The notes under the pieces: generated by a model
The model's input: the letters and a program-made list of their open reading frames with translations, nothing else
Told to the model about the DNA's origin: nothing
Database searches by the model: none
Shown: positions 11,880 through 24,742 of the stretch, one piece after another
Layout of the letters: every line of letters begins with the position of its first letter
Position numbering within the stretch: position 1 is the stretch's first letter
Source of the DNA: Mercurialis annua
Taxonomy: Eukaryota; Streptophyta; Magnoliopsida; Malpighiales; Euphorbiaceae
Direction of reading: 5' to 3'
Length of the DNA: 64,000 nucleotides
NCBI RefSeq assembly: GCF_937616625.2
Contig: NC_065576.1
Span: 13,890,501 to 13,954,500 of the forward strand
Program-made: the position numbers and the translations under genes

Positions 11880-13810
11880 TAATTACAGAAAACACCTTAT
11901 ACGAGGAGGTAAGTTTTCTTTCCAAATTAACTTAAAGAAAAACAACTTATCAGCTCCTACAACACAGCCATTGTCAACCTGCAAGTGACGAGACCATCTC
12001 CCAGGCGTGAATACTCGCTTGTCCCAAAAGAACGAATCAACACCAGAATAAACAGAAGCAAAACCCATATCTTGCTGTAGAGAATTGAGGTTGTCCCGCT
12101 CACCAATATGAATCCGGCGAGACTAAGAGAACAAAGCCAAACATCCAGTTGAACTATCAATAAAATCATCCACAATATAATCTTTTTGCCTTCAAACAAC
12201 AAATAAGCTAGGATCTTTGTCAAGAAGTTTAAAATCTCCTAACCATTTTTCCCTCCAAAATCTAATACTATCTCCATTGCATAATTCAGCCTTGACCATA
12301 TTGGAGAAATTATTCCAAACAAGATAATTAGAAACGCAACTGGCCACGATACTTCTCCAAAGATGAGAAAGAGCACTCCCATTAACAGTTCGGAATTCAA
12401 ACCAAAACGACATCTCGAGCTCTTTAAAACCGTACAATGCCACACATAGATTTATCAACAATCATGAATTTTGCAGACTCATTTCAAGAAAAGACTCTGA
12501 TTCTTTAGTTTTAAAGGAACGATATTGAGACCTTTAGAAATAAAATGAACACATGCCTCCTTCCAGGACATTTTGCTGAAATATGTGCTAGTAGAATTCC
12601 CACTCCAAAGAAAACGGTGCATGTAACGCTCCAAAACTTGTATTACCAATTGAGGCATGAGTAGAGAAGAAAGATGAAAGACTAATAAGTTCTTTATAGC
12701 AGAATTAATTAAAACTAATCTTCCAGCAGCAGAGAGAAGATTTTCCTTCTAAGAACTAATTTTTGAAGCAAACTTAGCTATAAAAGGGTCCCAAGATTTA
12801 GCTGTTAGTTTATTGATCGATAAAGGTAATCCCAAATAAGTGATTGGCAAATGATCAATTTTGCAATTTAAAATTTCACCAGCCATAGAAACCGAGTAAT
12901 CATCCACATTGATACCCACAATTTCCGATTTATGATAATTGATTTTGAGATCAGAAACTAACTCAAAACAACAAAGAATCTGAAGCAAAGTACGAATCAT
13001 TTCCAAGTCTTTCAGAATAAACAACGGAGTATCATCGGCAAATTGAAGCAAGGAGATTTGAGATTCATAACCTTCAAGTTGAACACTTTCAATTATACCA
13101 AGGGAAATAACTTGAGGAAATAAAGCTTTAAGGACCCTAATCCATAGGGGCATCAGACTTAAAAAAAAAAGAGGAACGTGGTCAGAAAAAGATCTTGATA
13201 AAGCTGAGGAAAAGTAGTAAAGGAATTAGATGATTAAAAACATCTATCAACTTAAGTCGTTTTGCCACATAAAAAAGCGGCCATGAAGGGGACTTTCAAT
13301 CAAGTTAGAACCAGAAATAAAATTGGCAAAACATCTCATAGAAGCAAAAAAACTCGTACAATTAAAACGCTCACTAGGATCAAGAATCTCATTGAAATCC
13401 CCTACTAGAATGGAAATAGAATCAGTAACATTTTTAGGTAAAGTATCATTCCGAAGAAGCGATCTAGCAATATGAGAATTACTAGCATAAACCGAAATAA
13501 ACCTGATATCAATCCTAAACCAAATAGAATCCAGACCAATCCATTTGCTAGCAGTAAAAATTCTAGAAGGAGAAATAATAGAGGAATTAAAAATGCGTTA
13601 AAGACCTCCCGAAGCTCCCATAGAAGGAGCGAAACAATAAGCAAAATCCAAGTTAGGCCAAAGCTGTTTAATATAGAAATCATCAAAAACCTCTTTCTTT
13701 GATTCAATAAGACCCAAAGAGATATTATGCTTAGCAATCAAAGAGCGAATAACTCACTACTTCCTTGAAAAAGACAAACCTTCACCACAGTTCCACGAAA
13801 CAAAATTAAA
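11880..13810 (-). pseudogene. LINE ORF2 (endonuclease-reverse transcriptase), broken and internally deleted
   Basis: ORF2 nicks target DNA and reverse-transcribes the element. The endonuclease starts at about 13800 with FVSWNCGEG. It continues with LGLIESKKEVFDDF and LWPNLDFAYCFAPS, and GDFNEILDPSERFNC lies at about 13360-13405, spread over several frames with stops. After a deletion, the RT resumes at 13153 with LLQFADDTPLFI (catalytic DD at about 13030-13035) and ITYLGLPLS. A zf-RVT-like region follows (IRFWREKWLGD at about 12245; LIWKENLPPRIRCFL near 11890). The RT fingers and the GVRQGD region are absent. Frames 13405-13737 and 12192-12461 on this strand are parts of this gene or its shadows. 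Confidence 0.75.
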
Positions 13811-13883
13811 TTATGTCGTCATAAAAAATTAATATTAACCTGGAAAGGAAAGGACCCATCAAAGATGGTTCTAATGATCCATG

Positions 13884-15345
13884 CTAAAATTGCTGAGAAA
13901 GTAGACTCTGATTCTCTGCCTCATTTTCAGCTGTTAAAAAACCAAGTTTGAGACCCACTTTCGAAGTCTTGATTACATCTGAATCTGGATCACAAGCGGT
14001 AAACTTATCCCGATTAGCTATGATAATTGTGTTTCTGTTTCGAATGCCTCCATGAGAATAAGAATCAGACTCTTGAGATAAGGAGTCAGAAAGTAAATTG
14101 CCCTTTGAAGTTATCTGCTTCTTCTTACGTCTTTGAGTAACAAAAGTCAAATTCAGGTTAGGGAAGGTTGCTGCTGAATTAATTGATAGCTGATCAGAAC
14201 TAGATGAACTAGATGAAACAGTTGAAAGAGCTGAATCAAAGGAGGGAAATCATCATTTAGATAATCCTTAGAGTGTATAGAAGCATCAAGAGAATGATCT
14301 AGTTCTGAATCACTATCCGAGGAAGAGAAACCTGAATAGAAAGAATCATTGGCCATGAAAACTAGAAAATCAGATTCATGAATATCAATAACAACCTCCA
14401 CATTATTGATTAAAACTGATAATGAACATGAAATGTTGTTTAAAGAGGTCGAGATAAGGACAGAACCACAATCCATTCTTTCTCTTGAAATAACCATGGT
14501 ATGAATAGATAAAGACTTGCTTAAATGATTACCCACTAAGATGAAAAAGTCTTCATGCCAAGCATTAAAAGGAATATCAGAAATGGTTAACCATACAAAA
14601 TGCTCCCTTGCAGAAAAACTAGTATTCCATGGAAGAATAACATCAAAGAATCCCCTAAGAGAGGAATCAAAATTCCTCTTAAAAAAGTCCAAATCCTTTT
14701 CCAAATTAAAGTTAAGAAGGATGAAGAGGCCTCCCAACAAAGTGATTGATTTATAAGGGAACCCTTTTTCTAAAAGGTATGATTTGACATTAACCAAGTC
14801 TGTAATTTTATTGCGTAAAACCAAGCAAGCAAAGTTCTCAGTTGATTCCGATGGAGGATTGTAAATCAGAGGATCCGACGAGACCACCTGTGCATAAGAT
14901 CTTCTATGATCTTTGGATTCCAGGAAGGAATGTTGTTGCTGAGGTGAATTCAAAGGGCGAACCTGTTTCTGTTGCACCAAAGGAACATTTTGCATGGGAT
15001 TAGGGTTAGGGTTTGGATATTTGGCAACAAATGCTCTAATATGTCTATACCCAATATAGACTCCATTCAGACAATGAATGGTAGAAACTGAATCCTGATT
15101 TCCATCCAATCTAAGAAAGCCAAACATCCATTGGTTGCGATTCAATTTCCTTGAAAGAGTCATACTGCCAGTGATACCATATTTACGGAAGGCTTTCTGC
15201 AAATCAGTTTACTTCTAGCCTTTTGGGTAATTCTCAAAGTACAAACTGAGCTGTTGGTGGTGTTTTTAGAGGAAGAAAGTGGTTGGATGGGGTGAAGAGG
15301 CAGCGCCACCATCGAGCTAGCGGCAGGCATGTCACAGTTTTCCAA
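13884..15345 (-). pseudogene. LINE ORF1 (nucleic-acid-binding protein), broken
   Basis: In L1-type LINEs, ORF1 encodes the RNA-binding chaperone of the transposition particle. The start is the ATG at 15345. After about 50 codons the frame shifts near 15190. The next block (15202-14153, 349 codons) begins with an RRM-like segment (KAFRKYGITGSM, then WMFGFLRLDG, and YIGYRHIRAFVA). A linker with RRSYAQVVSS follows, then a DUF4283-like region (VKSYLLEKGFPYKSITLLGG; HEDFFILVGNHL; MDCGSVLIST). A further shift at about 14152 leads to a basic tail (RRKKKQ) ending at 13884. It has two frameshifts and no zinc knuckle that I can see. Family assignment rests on domain order and general resemblance, not on a search. 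Confidence 0.75.
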
Positions 15346-16009
15346 AGGAAATTGTTCGTATAGCTAGCTTTATTTATAACTTTTTATTTTTTTGTTTCAC
15401 ATATATGTAGAGCTGAGCAATAATCGAACCAGACTGAAAAACTGAAACAAATTAAATTTTGTTATTTGGTTCGATTATTGGGTGAAAATGGTTTGGTTTC
15501 TATTTTAGGTAAAATTTGGTGTTCTGTGTTCGGTTTGGTTTGGGTGTTTTGTTAACTAAAAAATCAAAATGAATGAACAGAACTTTAATATAATTTTTTT
15601 AATAATAAAATATATATATACATATATATTTATATGTTTTTCGTCTTTATTTCTTAATTATTGTTAATGTATGAATTAATAGTATTTATACAACATACAT
15701 GGAAGTAGTATATTAGACTCTAATTATTTAATATTTGAATTTATTTTAATATATAAAACAAAATTCGATACTAACCGAACCCAACCATGCCAAAATGAAA
15801 TTTTCGGTTCGATACTGTTCGCTTTTTTTGCCTCCAATCTAAAAGTTCGATTCGGTTCAGTTTGACAATTTTCTAAATTTCGGTTGGTCGGTTTTAGAAA
15901 ATTATAAACCAGACCAATCGAAACGAACCAATACAGAGTTTTTGTCGGAAGGAATAATAGATATCAGAAGTTCTTAACGATTTTAAAAAAATTTAAGAGG
16001 CATATGATC
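15346..16009. repeat. Repeat of 'CGGTTCGGTT/AACCGAACC' type
   Basis: At 15408-15955 the left side reads gcaataatcgaaccagac and the right side reads accagaccaatcgaaacgaacc, with internal cggtttggtttggg and aaaattcgatactaaccgaac. Such runs of CGAACC/CGGTTCG words are common in dispersed non-autonomous plant repeats. I could not define clean terminal repeats or a target duplication, so the class is open. There is no gene. Confidence 0.4.
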
Positions 16010-16019
16010 AGATTTTGAG

Positions 16020-17640
16020 GAAAAATGCATGATTCATCGTTCTTATTCTTCTTTTTCATTTTCAGATCTAGAAATGTTTTTGTTAACCGTTTTTACGTAA
16101 CAGTGATTTTTTACCATTAAACATGTGTAAAGATTATCTTTAAGGAATGTTGCTAATTTACATGTAGATAAAATAATTTTATGATTTTATGGAATGAAAA
16201 TCTGTTATTTCTGCAGTTTTACTGTGTTCGGTTGTATTTCTGTGTTATTTTTATTCCGCAACACGATTTTTTGATGATGGCTAGTTGATGAATTTTTGTA
16301 ATGTTTCAGTGTTATTGATTTTATGTTGATATTTTATTGATTTTAGGAATAATGTCAAAAAAAATCATAAACTTTACATGTTTTTTCATTTTAATCACAC
16401 TGTTTAAATTTTGTCATTTTCATACACTAACTACCATTTTTTCCCAAATTCATACATGGTGCTGAGGCATCACGGCTCTATTGGTGTAATTCGCTGAGGT
16501 GAAGGTCATTTTACACCATTGAATGAATGATACCTCAGCGCTGTGTATGAATTTGGGAAAAAGTGGTAGTTCGTGTATGAAAATGACAAAATTTAAATTT
16601 CATGATTAAAATGAAAAAACATGTAAAGTTCGTGATTTTTTTTGACATTAACCCTTGATTTTAACATTGACAAATAAAATAATGATGTCCGTAAAATAAA
16701 CTAAAAATAATAAAAATTTAAGCGAGACTCGATAATGATATGCTAACATTGGGAAAGAAGACAAATAAAGATGTTGAATTATTATAATGTTACAGTGTTG
16801 ACATTGTGTTGATTTTTGGTTGATATTTTGTTGATTTTAGCATTGATGAAAAATACAAAAAAATGAAATTATTATACAATATTAATATTGTGTTGATAAT
16901 ATTGATATTTAGTTGATTTTAGCATTAACAAAAAATATTAACATTACAGTAGTTTAGTAATTAATCAAAAATTAAAATATCATTTTTTCTATTTCAATTT
17001 AATTTTCATCTTTGAAGTTTATTTCATATACAATATCATTTTTTTCGCTAATGTTAAAATCAATCAGATATCAACACAAAATCAACATAATAGCAACATA
17101 AAATCGACACTATAATATTATAATAATTCAACATCATAAATTCAAAAAAAAAAATTCAATATCATCATTTATATTTTTCACCAATGCTAAAATTAACACT
17201 GTAATATTATAATAATGAATTATATTGTTTGATTTAATTTTTATTATTTTAGTTTATTTCACGGACAATATTATCTTATCTTCCAATGTTAAAATCAAGA
17301 AAAAAATTCAATTGATTATCAATACAATATCAACATATAATCAACATAAAATTAACAATACTGTAACATTACAATAATTTACAATCAACCATCATCAACA
17401 AATCATACCGCAGAATACAAAAAACACAAAAATACATCCAAACACAGAAAACAAAAGCAAAAATAATCGAATTTATTTCATAAAATCACAAAATTATTTT
17501 ATATAACATAAAAAGACAATCTTTATACATGTTTAATGATGGAAAATTACTGTTATATAAAAGCAGTAAATAAAAAAACAAAGAAATGTATATCTAAAAA
17601 AAAAGAAGAACAATGAATTTTAGATATGAAATTAAAATAG
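16020..17640. repeat. Long imperfect palindrome, centre near 16980
   Basis: The left arm (about 16020-16960) and the right arm (about 17000-17640) are reverse complements with indels. Matching blocks include cattaaacatgtgtaaagat (16116-16135) with the complement of atctttatacatgtttaatg (17519-17538), and gtccgtaaaataaactaaaa near 16688 with the complement of ttagtttatttcacggac near 17250. The outer ends match through ttcttattcttctttttcat/aaaaaaaagaagaacaatga. MITE B (16346-16654) interrupts the left arm only. Inside the arms, words such as gttgattttagcattgatg repeat in tandem. It looks like a foldback or long-TIR transposon, but no transposase is visible. Confidence 0.75.
16346..16654. mobile_element. 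MITE family B, 309 bp, 9-bp target duplication
   Basis: The ends read ggaataatgtcaaaaa...tttgacattaaccc, with long inverted arms (catgtttttt cattttaatca and complement). Flanks are identical 9-mers, TTGATTTTA at 16337-16345 and 16655-16663. It is the same family as 42667-42994. It sits in the left arm of the long palindrome, so it inserted after that structure formed. Confidence 0.9.
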
Positions 17641-18624
17641 AAAAAGAAGTAACGCAAGAACAACAAAAAACCATTTTACAGTATCAAAAACATGTTTTTT
17701 CTCGCCGGAATTCTATGCGGATCTTCAGCTCCAATAATGGCGAAAATAAAATCAATATCGACGAAGCTTTATTGCAATGTTGGACGGCGGCGTTGAAAAA
17801 GATGAATGAGGACGGAAGATCTGAAACAGTTGGAGGAGCTTGTGAGATTTGAGAGAGATTAGAGAAATTGATGATGATGGGAGAAAATAATTTTGTTCAT
17901 GAGGGTTGGACTGGGAGCACCATATATATATTTCCGTAGAAAAGTTATAATTTACAGCGTGTATAGTAGTTTTGAGAATTTAAACATGTGTCCGTATAAA
18001 AGTAATAATATAATAAGTGTTGGTTGTTTATGAAAAAAGTCTTTTTTAATTCCCGCTTCTTCTATCAATATACTATATTTTCTGGAAAGAAACAACAATA
18101 ATAAGTCGTTTTTTTTATCTTTTTAGCAAATTACAATGGATAACGTTTAATAAAATTCTAACTTATTTGGACAGTTGATAACGCAGTGTATACAACTGTA
18201 GCCTTTGAGCAAAAATAGTTAAAAAAAATGTTTCCTTTCAGTGGAATGAATGGAAAAATTTTCTGTTTTGTTTTCTGTAAATTTGAGATCATAGCTTCTA
18301 AAATCATCAAATGAAGAAAAAAAGAAAAAATATTACATCACCGCCCAATTTTTGGGCAGAAAAAATGTTATGATTTTCTAACTTTAAGCGACAAAACGTG
18401 GTAAAAAGCAAGCGTCTTAGGTTTCCATCATCATATAAATATTAATCATTATTTCTCTAATCCATTCATGGGACATTATTTAGTGTAATGCCATCATTGT
18501 ACTTCTCTAACCATCTCTATACTTTTTAAAAACTCTCTTTAAATGCTTTTTATTTAAAAATGGAAAATTTGGAGTACTAATTTATTCTATTCAGTCAACA
18601 CTAGAAAATATTAAAAAAATAAAA
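17641..18624. other. Gene-free stretch beside the palindrome
   Basis: A locally GC-richer segment (17690-17880; tctcgccggaattc, gttggacggcggcgttg) carries a 79-codon plus-strand frame (17613-17852) that I do not recognise. A CATATATATATTT motif is at 17920. It could be a captured gene fragment or leader, but I see no domain. The rest is AT-rich filler. Confidence 0.35.
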
Positions 18625-18929
18625 GTTAATTCCAAAACAATGACGAACATTATACAAAATTTCATTTTAATCATGACTTTTAAAAGTTGCCATATAAAAT
18701 TATAAACTTTTGTTTTTCAAATCTATCACCGATTATTTTTCGGTGTATTTTTACCTTTCATTTTTTCAAATCCGCTGGATTCCGGTAGCTACGTCAGCAA
18801 AAATACACCGGAAATTAATTTAGTGATGAATTTGTAAAAAATAAAAGGTCACGGTTTTATATAAAAACTTTAAAAGTCATGATTAAAATAAAATTACGTA
18901 TAAATATCATGATCATTTATGGAATTAAC
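18625..18929. mobile_element. MITE-like inverted-repeat element (family E), about 305 bp
   Basis: The left end gttaattcc and right end ggaattaac are complementary. Arms continue inward through ttttaatcatgacttttaaa/tttaaaagtcatgattaaaa and further through cggtgtatttt/aaaatacaccg. I found no convincing target duplication in the A-rich flanks, so the ends may be off by a few bases. It has no coding capacity. Confidence 0.7.
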
Positions 18930-19299
18930 CAAAAAAATTTATTATAAGGAAGAGCAATATAATTGGTTGTTGTTTATATATATTTCGGAAAATCTATCTT
19001 AATATCCTTGTATTTTTCAATTTTTTTTTACTTCATCCCTAAGTGTTCTAATTTTTTAATTTGATTTTTATATTTTCAAAAATAGTTTTATGAAGTACTT
19101 CTATTAAGAAAAATGCGGAAGTATAGTGCACTCTCCGTAAGTACATGAACTAAATAAAATTGTTTGTAAAATTACAAAAACTAGATAAACTAATAAAAGA
19201 ATTTCATAAACTGTTTTTAAAAGTACATATACCAAATAAAGAAATTAAAAAAGGGATTATTTTTAAAATATCTGATGTTTAAATTTATTTACACATTTT
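18930..19299. other. AT-rich gene-free stretch
   Basis: AT-rich spacer between a MITE and an LTR-like start. I see nothing in it. Confidence 0.4.
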
Positions 19300-21784
19300 T
19301 GTAATACCCGTATATTTTAAAAGAACTATGTTGTGCCACATATGCTATTTTGCGATAATCGAAGTCGGGGAGGTCTAAAATAAATTATAATATTAAGAAT
19401 TAGAACCGAAATGGGTCTATATTATTTATCACTAAATAATAAATAAGTTTGTAAATTATTATTCGTTAGAGTAAGTCCGAACAAGACTAAAGAAAAGCTC
19501 ATAATTAAGAGAAAACAATTTATAAGTTATGAACTAATAGTTTTTCTGTCAAAACCCGTGAAATAATTTTAAAAAACTATCGGCAAAATTTCATAGAATT
19601 CAGACATAGTTTATTTTATCAAGTGTGGCTGAGCGGGACATCAAATGTCGAAAAGAGTTAATATAAAATGAAATATAAATTCCGTACGAATAAAATTTAT
19701 ATTTTATAAGATTTATGAGTAAAGTTTTATGAAACTTGGAATTAGTCTCTGTAATTATAACGGAAGAATAATTAAGAAATTGAGTTAAACTGCGTAATTG
19801 AACTATTTGAGTCAAAATGTCATTTTACCAAGTATATATATATATATATATATATATGTTTAAGGAATGAAAATTAGGTCTTAAAGACTAAAATTTCATT
19901 CATTCCTTCATCTTCCACGCACAGGAGCATATAAAACTAGGGTTCATCATTTTTGATTCTGTTTTCTTCGATTCTTCGAATCCTTCATAATTCAGCGGGT
20001 AACCAAGGTAAGCTAGTCGGTTGAAATTATATATAGTTGGATGTAAAGGTTAGGGATTTTGGACAATCCATACTAAATTGTTGTTTTTGATACATTTATA
20101 GTGTTTTTCATGCGTTTTTATGTTTCTAGCTTGACTATTAAACCGTTGGGTTTTAATCGGAACCAAAGTAAAGCCCATATGATTTTATATATAGACCCTT
20201 AAGTTGCAAACTTTGACCCCCATTCGACTCCAAACCCTAAAAAGAATTTCTTCACTCAAAGAACTTAATTTATTCTTTCTAACGAGTCCGAATGTGATTC
20301 ATTACGCTAAAAAAATGATTTTACATCCTACTCGCAAGATCTACGCAATTTCTACGTTGTGTTCTTCGTTGGAGGCTTGTTGATTCAATTGAATTCGGTC
20401 CAGCCCCTTGAACCTTGGCTTAATACATCATTTATCTTATTTTTCATCATCCTTAAGTATTGTTTTCTTATCCTTTTGATTCATGGATTCATTGTTGTGT
20501 GATTTTTTCTAAAAATGCATAATATAAGGTTTTGATAAAGTAAATCGTTGCTATTATTATGCTATTCTTATGCTACTAAGTATTTAGGAATAAAATTATG
20601 GTTTGGACATATATAAACTAATCTCACATATTTTGGAAAGCGTTTGGCATGATTCATCAATGTTAGGGTTTTTCTAGCGATTGTTGTATTCTAATCGATT
20701 TGGGTGGTTTGAATCTATGAAATTAAGATTCTATAATTAGACTACTGATATCTATGATATTTTCGATGTATTTGATGTTTATGAACTGATCTTGTTGGTT
20801 GTATCAACACTTTGGCGTGCTCTCGATTTTTAAGCCGAAATTGCGTAGAATGGTGAATTTGAGTTGTTTGAGAGTTGTAATCGCATAAATATTTTGAGAT
20901 AACGTACCCACTGTTATAAGATGATATATATGATGTTTATATGATTTAGGGATCAGTGGCTATATGATTTGGTCTGTAGAATGCATGATTTTGGCTTGTT
21001 TAGCATGTTTAGGCAGTTTCTTGCGAAATTGCGTTATCGATTGTTTAATGGATGTTGGCATGAGTTTAGATCTGAGTTGGTTTGGTATGTTTAATATAAG
21101 TATGATATATTACTGATCTAAATGATATTGAAAGATTGAATCATGTTTGTTCTAGTACGTGCGGCTTAATTGACGCAACTAGCTAGTTTTACGCTTAAAT
21201 GCTATGACTTTGTATTCAATGATTTGTAATGAATTAAATTCTGAGTTGCATTGATATTATTGACTTGGGGGTGTTTTTAATCTGATATTAGGTGTTTGGG
21301 TTTAGTGATGCATATTTAGACCCGTATTGCTTTAAGTGTCGCGAATGTTTATTTGGCCGATTTTCTGAGAAGCATGTTATTTGATTTTGAATGCTTTATT
21401 ATGACAATGCGTTATATCAAATATATTTAGTAAGCATGATAGGGCTGTTTTATGTTGAACTTTGCCTATTTGAGTATGGTTGTCCTTTGGAGATTTTCAT
21501 CGAACACCTTGTGTGCGTGTTGATTAATTATTAGTTTGGTTAAACTATTGAGTACCATTGTTTTTCAAATAATGATATGGTTTATTAAATTTTTCCGGAT
21601 TCTAAAACATTGGATTATACATTGGAAATGTTTGATTCAGGTTAGACTTGGAGCGTCCAACATGTGAAGTTGAGCTTAATAGTTATGATAACTTAATTAA
21701 CTCACTATTTTGAAATTTTTGGTTTTATGATTTTAACTAAATTATTCGATATGACTTCCGGATTATGTTTTTAAAGTGGGAACT
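19300..21784 (+). mobile_element. Gypsy LTR-like segment, forward
   Basis: It starts TGTAATACCCG, a typical plant gypsy LTR start. About 630 bp in, CATATAAAACTAGGG (19929) looks like a TATA box, preceded by an AT microsatellite (19830-19857) and an imperfect hairpin (19864-19906, ggaatgaa...ttcattcc). A leader with ATTCTTCGAATCC follows. I find no end matching TGACA and no coding region; it fades into AT-rich sequence and meets the copia fragment at about 21785. It is probably a truncated or solo LTR. Confidence 0.45.
19830..19857. repeat. (TA)n microsatellite
   Basis: A run of about 14 TA dinucleotides lies upstream of the LTR's putative TATA box. Confidence 0.9.
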
Positions 21785-22316
21785 TAATAGTACTTAACTT
21801 GTTGTAGCCATTTTATCAATAGGAGAAGAAGTCTTCTCTTAATTTATACCATATTTCAAAGAATAACCCTTAACTATCAAATGAGCTTTACATCTTCCAA
21901 TAGACCAATCAGACTTTGTTTAAACTTTATAAACCAAAGGAGAGCCAATAGCGCATTTACCTACACGAAAACGCACTAAATCCCAAGTATGGGTTTGATG
22001 AAGAGCAGTTAGCTTCTCAGCCATAGCACACTGCTAAAGAGGATAAAAAACGCTTTTGTTGAAACATGAAGGCTCAAAGAGACAATGGATAGCAGAAAGA
22101 AAGGAAGCAAATGAACTTGAAAAAATAAAGAATAATAAAAATTAGGTTGTTTAGTATACTTATAATTTCGTACAGGATATTGATGTTGGATATTATCCAC
22201 CTTATATGATGATTGAGTAGAGATTGTAGTTAAGGGGCCAATAGGAGTGTCAGGAATGCTAGCAGGAAGTAGTTCATCAACCTCAACAACAAAAGGATCA
22301 ATGAAGATAATATCAA

Positions 22317-22396
<80 letters not shown>

Positions 22397-23660
22397 CATA
22401 TGACTAACTGGATCGAAATAACAGTACCCTTTTTGACCTGCACCATAATCAAGAAACACATATACAAAAGATCGATATGAGCAAGAAGATCAAGACATGT
22501 AGAACTAAAGACACAAAGGGGAAAATTATTTGGGAGATTATCACACAATCTTTCATATGGAGACAAATAAGAATTATGAGAAATAAGAATTCTATTAATT
22601 AAATAAACAGAAGTGAAAAATGCCGTCCCAATATTTCACTAGGAAAATTAATAAATAATAAAAGCGATAAGGAAGTCTCAAGAATATGTCTATATTTTTG
22701 TTCAACAACTTTATTTTTTCAAGAGTATTAGCATAAGAAGTTTGGTAAATTATACTAGCCAAAGAAAGAAGATCCTTAAAGTATGAGAATTATATTTACC
22801 TCCTCAATTTAGATTTAAATCATTTAATAACAATTTTTTGTTTAGTTTTTACAAGAGATTAAAGTTCATTATAAATGTTTAAAATGTATGAACAGCATTT
22901 CATAAGATAAATCCAACAATAACGAGTACCATCGTCGATAAAAGAGACATATTATCGAGAACCCTCTGTCGTAAAAATAGGACAGGGTCTCCAAATATCA
23001 TAATGAATAAGATCAAAAGGAGCAACAAATATAATAATACTTTTAGGAGAAGGCAATAGAGAGAACTTTGCTAGTTTACAACTACAACAATCAGAAATAT
23101 CATGAGTTTTCAAATTTTCTAAAGCTCGTGTAGAAGTTAAAAATTGCAAATGAGAGAAAGAGACATTGACCAAGGCGAGAATGCCACAAATGAAACACAG
23201 ACGAAGAAGGACTCAGATGAAAAGATTATACATCCACACCAGGAACAACTGCCACAATCTTGGGAATTTTAAGCTGATCCAATACATAAAGCCCTCCCTA
23301 TGGCTAATTCTAATCACTTCTTGAGACTTTAGATACTAAACATAACAAGCAGAAGAAAAAAAACTGAGCAACCATTATCACACAGCTTACCAACAAAAGC
23401 AAAACAAGACTAGAAATGTGATAGACATTAGATAATGACAAAGAAGATGTAATAACTGAACCAATACCTAGCAATGGTATAGGTGTACTGCTAGCATTTA
23501 CAATGGATTAGATATATACAAGATGACAAATTAGGTGACAAGTGATTTGAAGCACCAGAATTTAAAACCTAGGAGGAAGAAAATATACATGACGAACTGG
23601 ACGATATGAAGATGACATGACATGTGACTGAGATGCATAGAACTACTGAAACTGTTTAAT
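21785..23660 (-). pseudogene. Ty1/copia polyprotein fragment, broken
   Basis: On the minus strand, a copia order is readable across frames. The protease region lies near 23570 (WILNSGASNHLSPN, with the usual DSG changed to NSG). The GAG-pre-integrase zinc-finger region is at 23173-22952 (DCCSCKLAKFSLLPS, then PFDLIHYDIWRPCP). An integrase C-terminal piece sits at 22566-22440 (SPYERLCDNLPNNFPLCVFS, followed by an FLGYG-like segment). The start of the RT is at about 21990-21790 (remains resembling WVYKVKTKSDGSIERYKA). Stops and frameshifts are frequent. An AT microsatellite expanded inside the integrase region at 22319-22395. Both ends are truncated and no LTRs are attached. Confidence 0.75.
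22319..22395. repeat. (AT)n microsatellite, about 38 units
   Basis: An uninterrupted AT run interrupts the copia integrase remnant. It is read on the minus strand as an Ile-Tyr repeat in one frame, which is not a real protein. Confidence 0.95.
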
Positions 23661-23758
23661 CATTGTGAGGACGAGCAAGAATATGAGATCCATTGTGAGG
23701 AGGCAGTGGTCAGTAAATCTATTGATGAGACTATTTATGGGGTGGTTGATGAGCATGC

Positions 23759-24692
23759 TGTTAGTGATATGCACTAGGTCAATCATGTTTGACCATGTTT
23801 TGACTTTATCATTTTATTATTTATTGATTGGCAGTTTTTATCATTTTATATTAATGATTAAAATACTTGAATGATTAATTCTTTCTAAGGTCATCGAGTA
23901 TGTGACTTGATAGTAGAACCCTTAGGTTTAATAAAAGAATTATATACCATCTATCCCTAGTCTTAATAGAACATTGAGACTAGTATGATGTTGACTGATG
24001 ATTATGTTTTACTAATCATGTATATGAGATATTAAGTCAAATCATAGGTGCTATTTGAGAAATAAGGCACTGGATGACCCACTGTGAGAATACTACATAG
24101 ATCACTGTCATAAGTAATTCTCATTACAGTTCTATTAGTATAATCCTTTGACCTTGAAATCATCATGTATTTCTACATAGCTATTTCATATTTTGATACA
24201 GTCTTACATTATCTTTAACAGGATAATGGAATAGATTGTCATTGGATATGAAAGTAACTATGTGAGAAATGTGAGTAACTGAGAAGGAATTAGTCCCTCA
24301 TTTATTTGAGTAAGATATCAATGGGCCCCTTGAAGAAGATAGACTGAAGAAAATGCATGGCCATGCTAATTGATAAGAAGTTATCATTTTCAGTCTACTT
24401 AGAGTCAAGAAACTAATGATTGAATGTTATAAGGATGACATAACTATGCCTTATATTCAATCTAGATATCGAGAGACAAAGGGATTAAAATATTATTGTA
24501 AATGGTTAAATCGGATTATCGATATTCATATAACTTGGGTAGTCATAATGTCTTGCTAGAGGCCACTTATGACTTATGGGCTGAAATAGGAATTTCGAGT
24601 CTACTGCCAACGTTATATGAACCTACAGGGTCGCACACTAAGAACAGGCCCAAAACAGTTATGGGTTGTACAAGCCCAATGTGATTAAGTGA

Positions 24693-24742
<50 letters not shown>

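Larger units (their letters stand above)
11400..15345 (-). mobile_element. Decayed L1-type LINE, minus strand
   Basis: Read on the minus strand, the order is ORF1 (RNA-binding and DUF4283-like regions), then endonuclease, part of the reverse transcriptase, and a zf-RVT-like 3' region. This is the layout of plant L1-clade LINEs. About 0.9 kb expected between the endonuclease and the RT active site is missing near 13200, so the element has an internal deletion as well as many stops and frameshifts. A second LINE of similar type lies at 27870-34330 on the other strand. I could not fix the poly(A) end or target duplication. Confidence 0.8.

Noticed and set aside
17613..17852. 79-codon plus-strand frame
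   Set aside because: No domain, signal sequence or motif is visible. It partly overlaps the end of a palindrome arm, so it was kept only as a note in the stretch description.
22009..22566. 185-codon minus-strand frame with a long Ile-Tyr repeat
   Set aside because: The repeat is an AT microsatellite, and the flanks are copia integrase remnants read partly in the wrong frame. It is not a gene.
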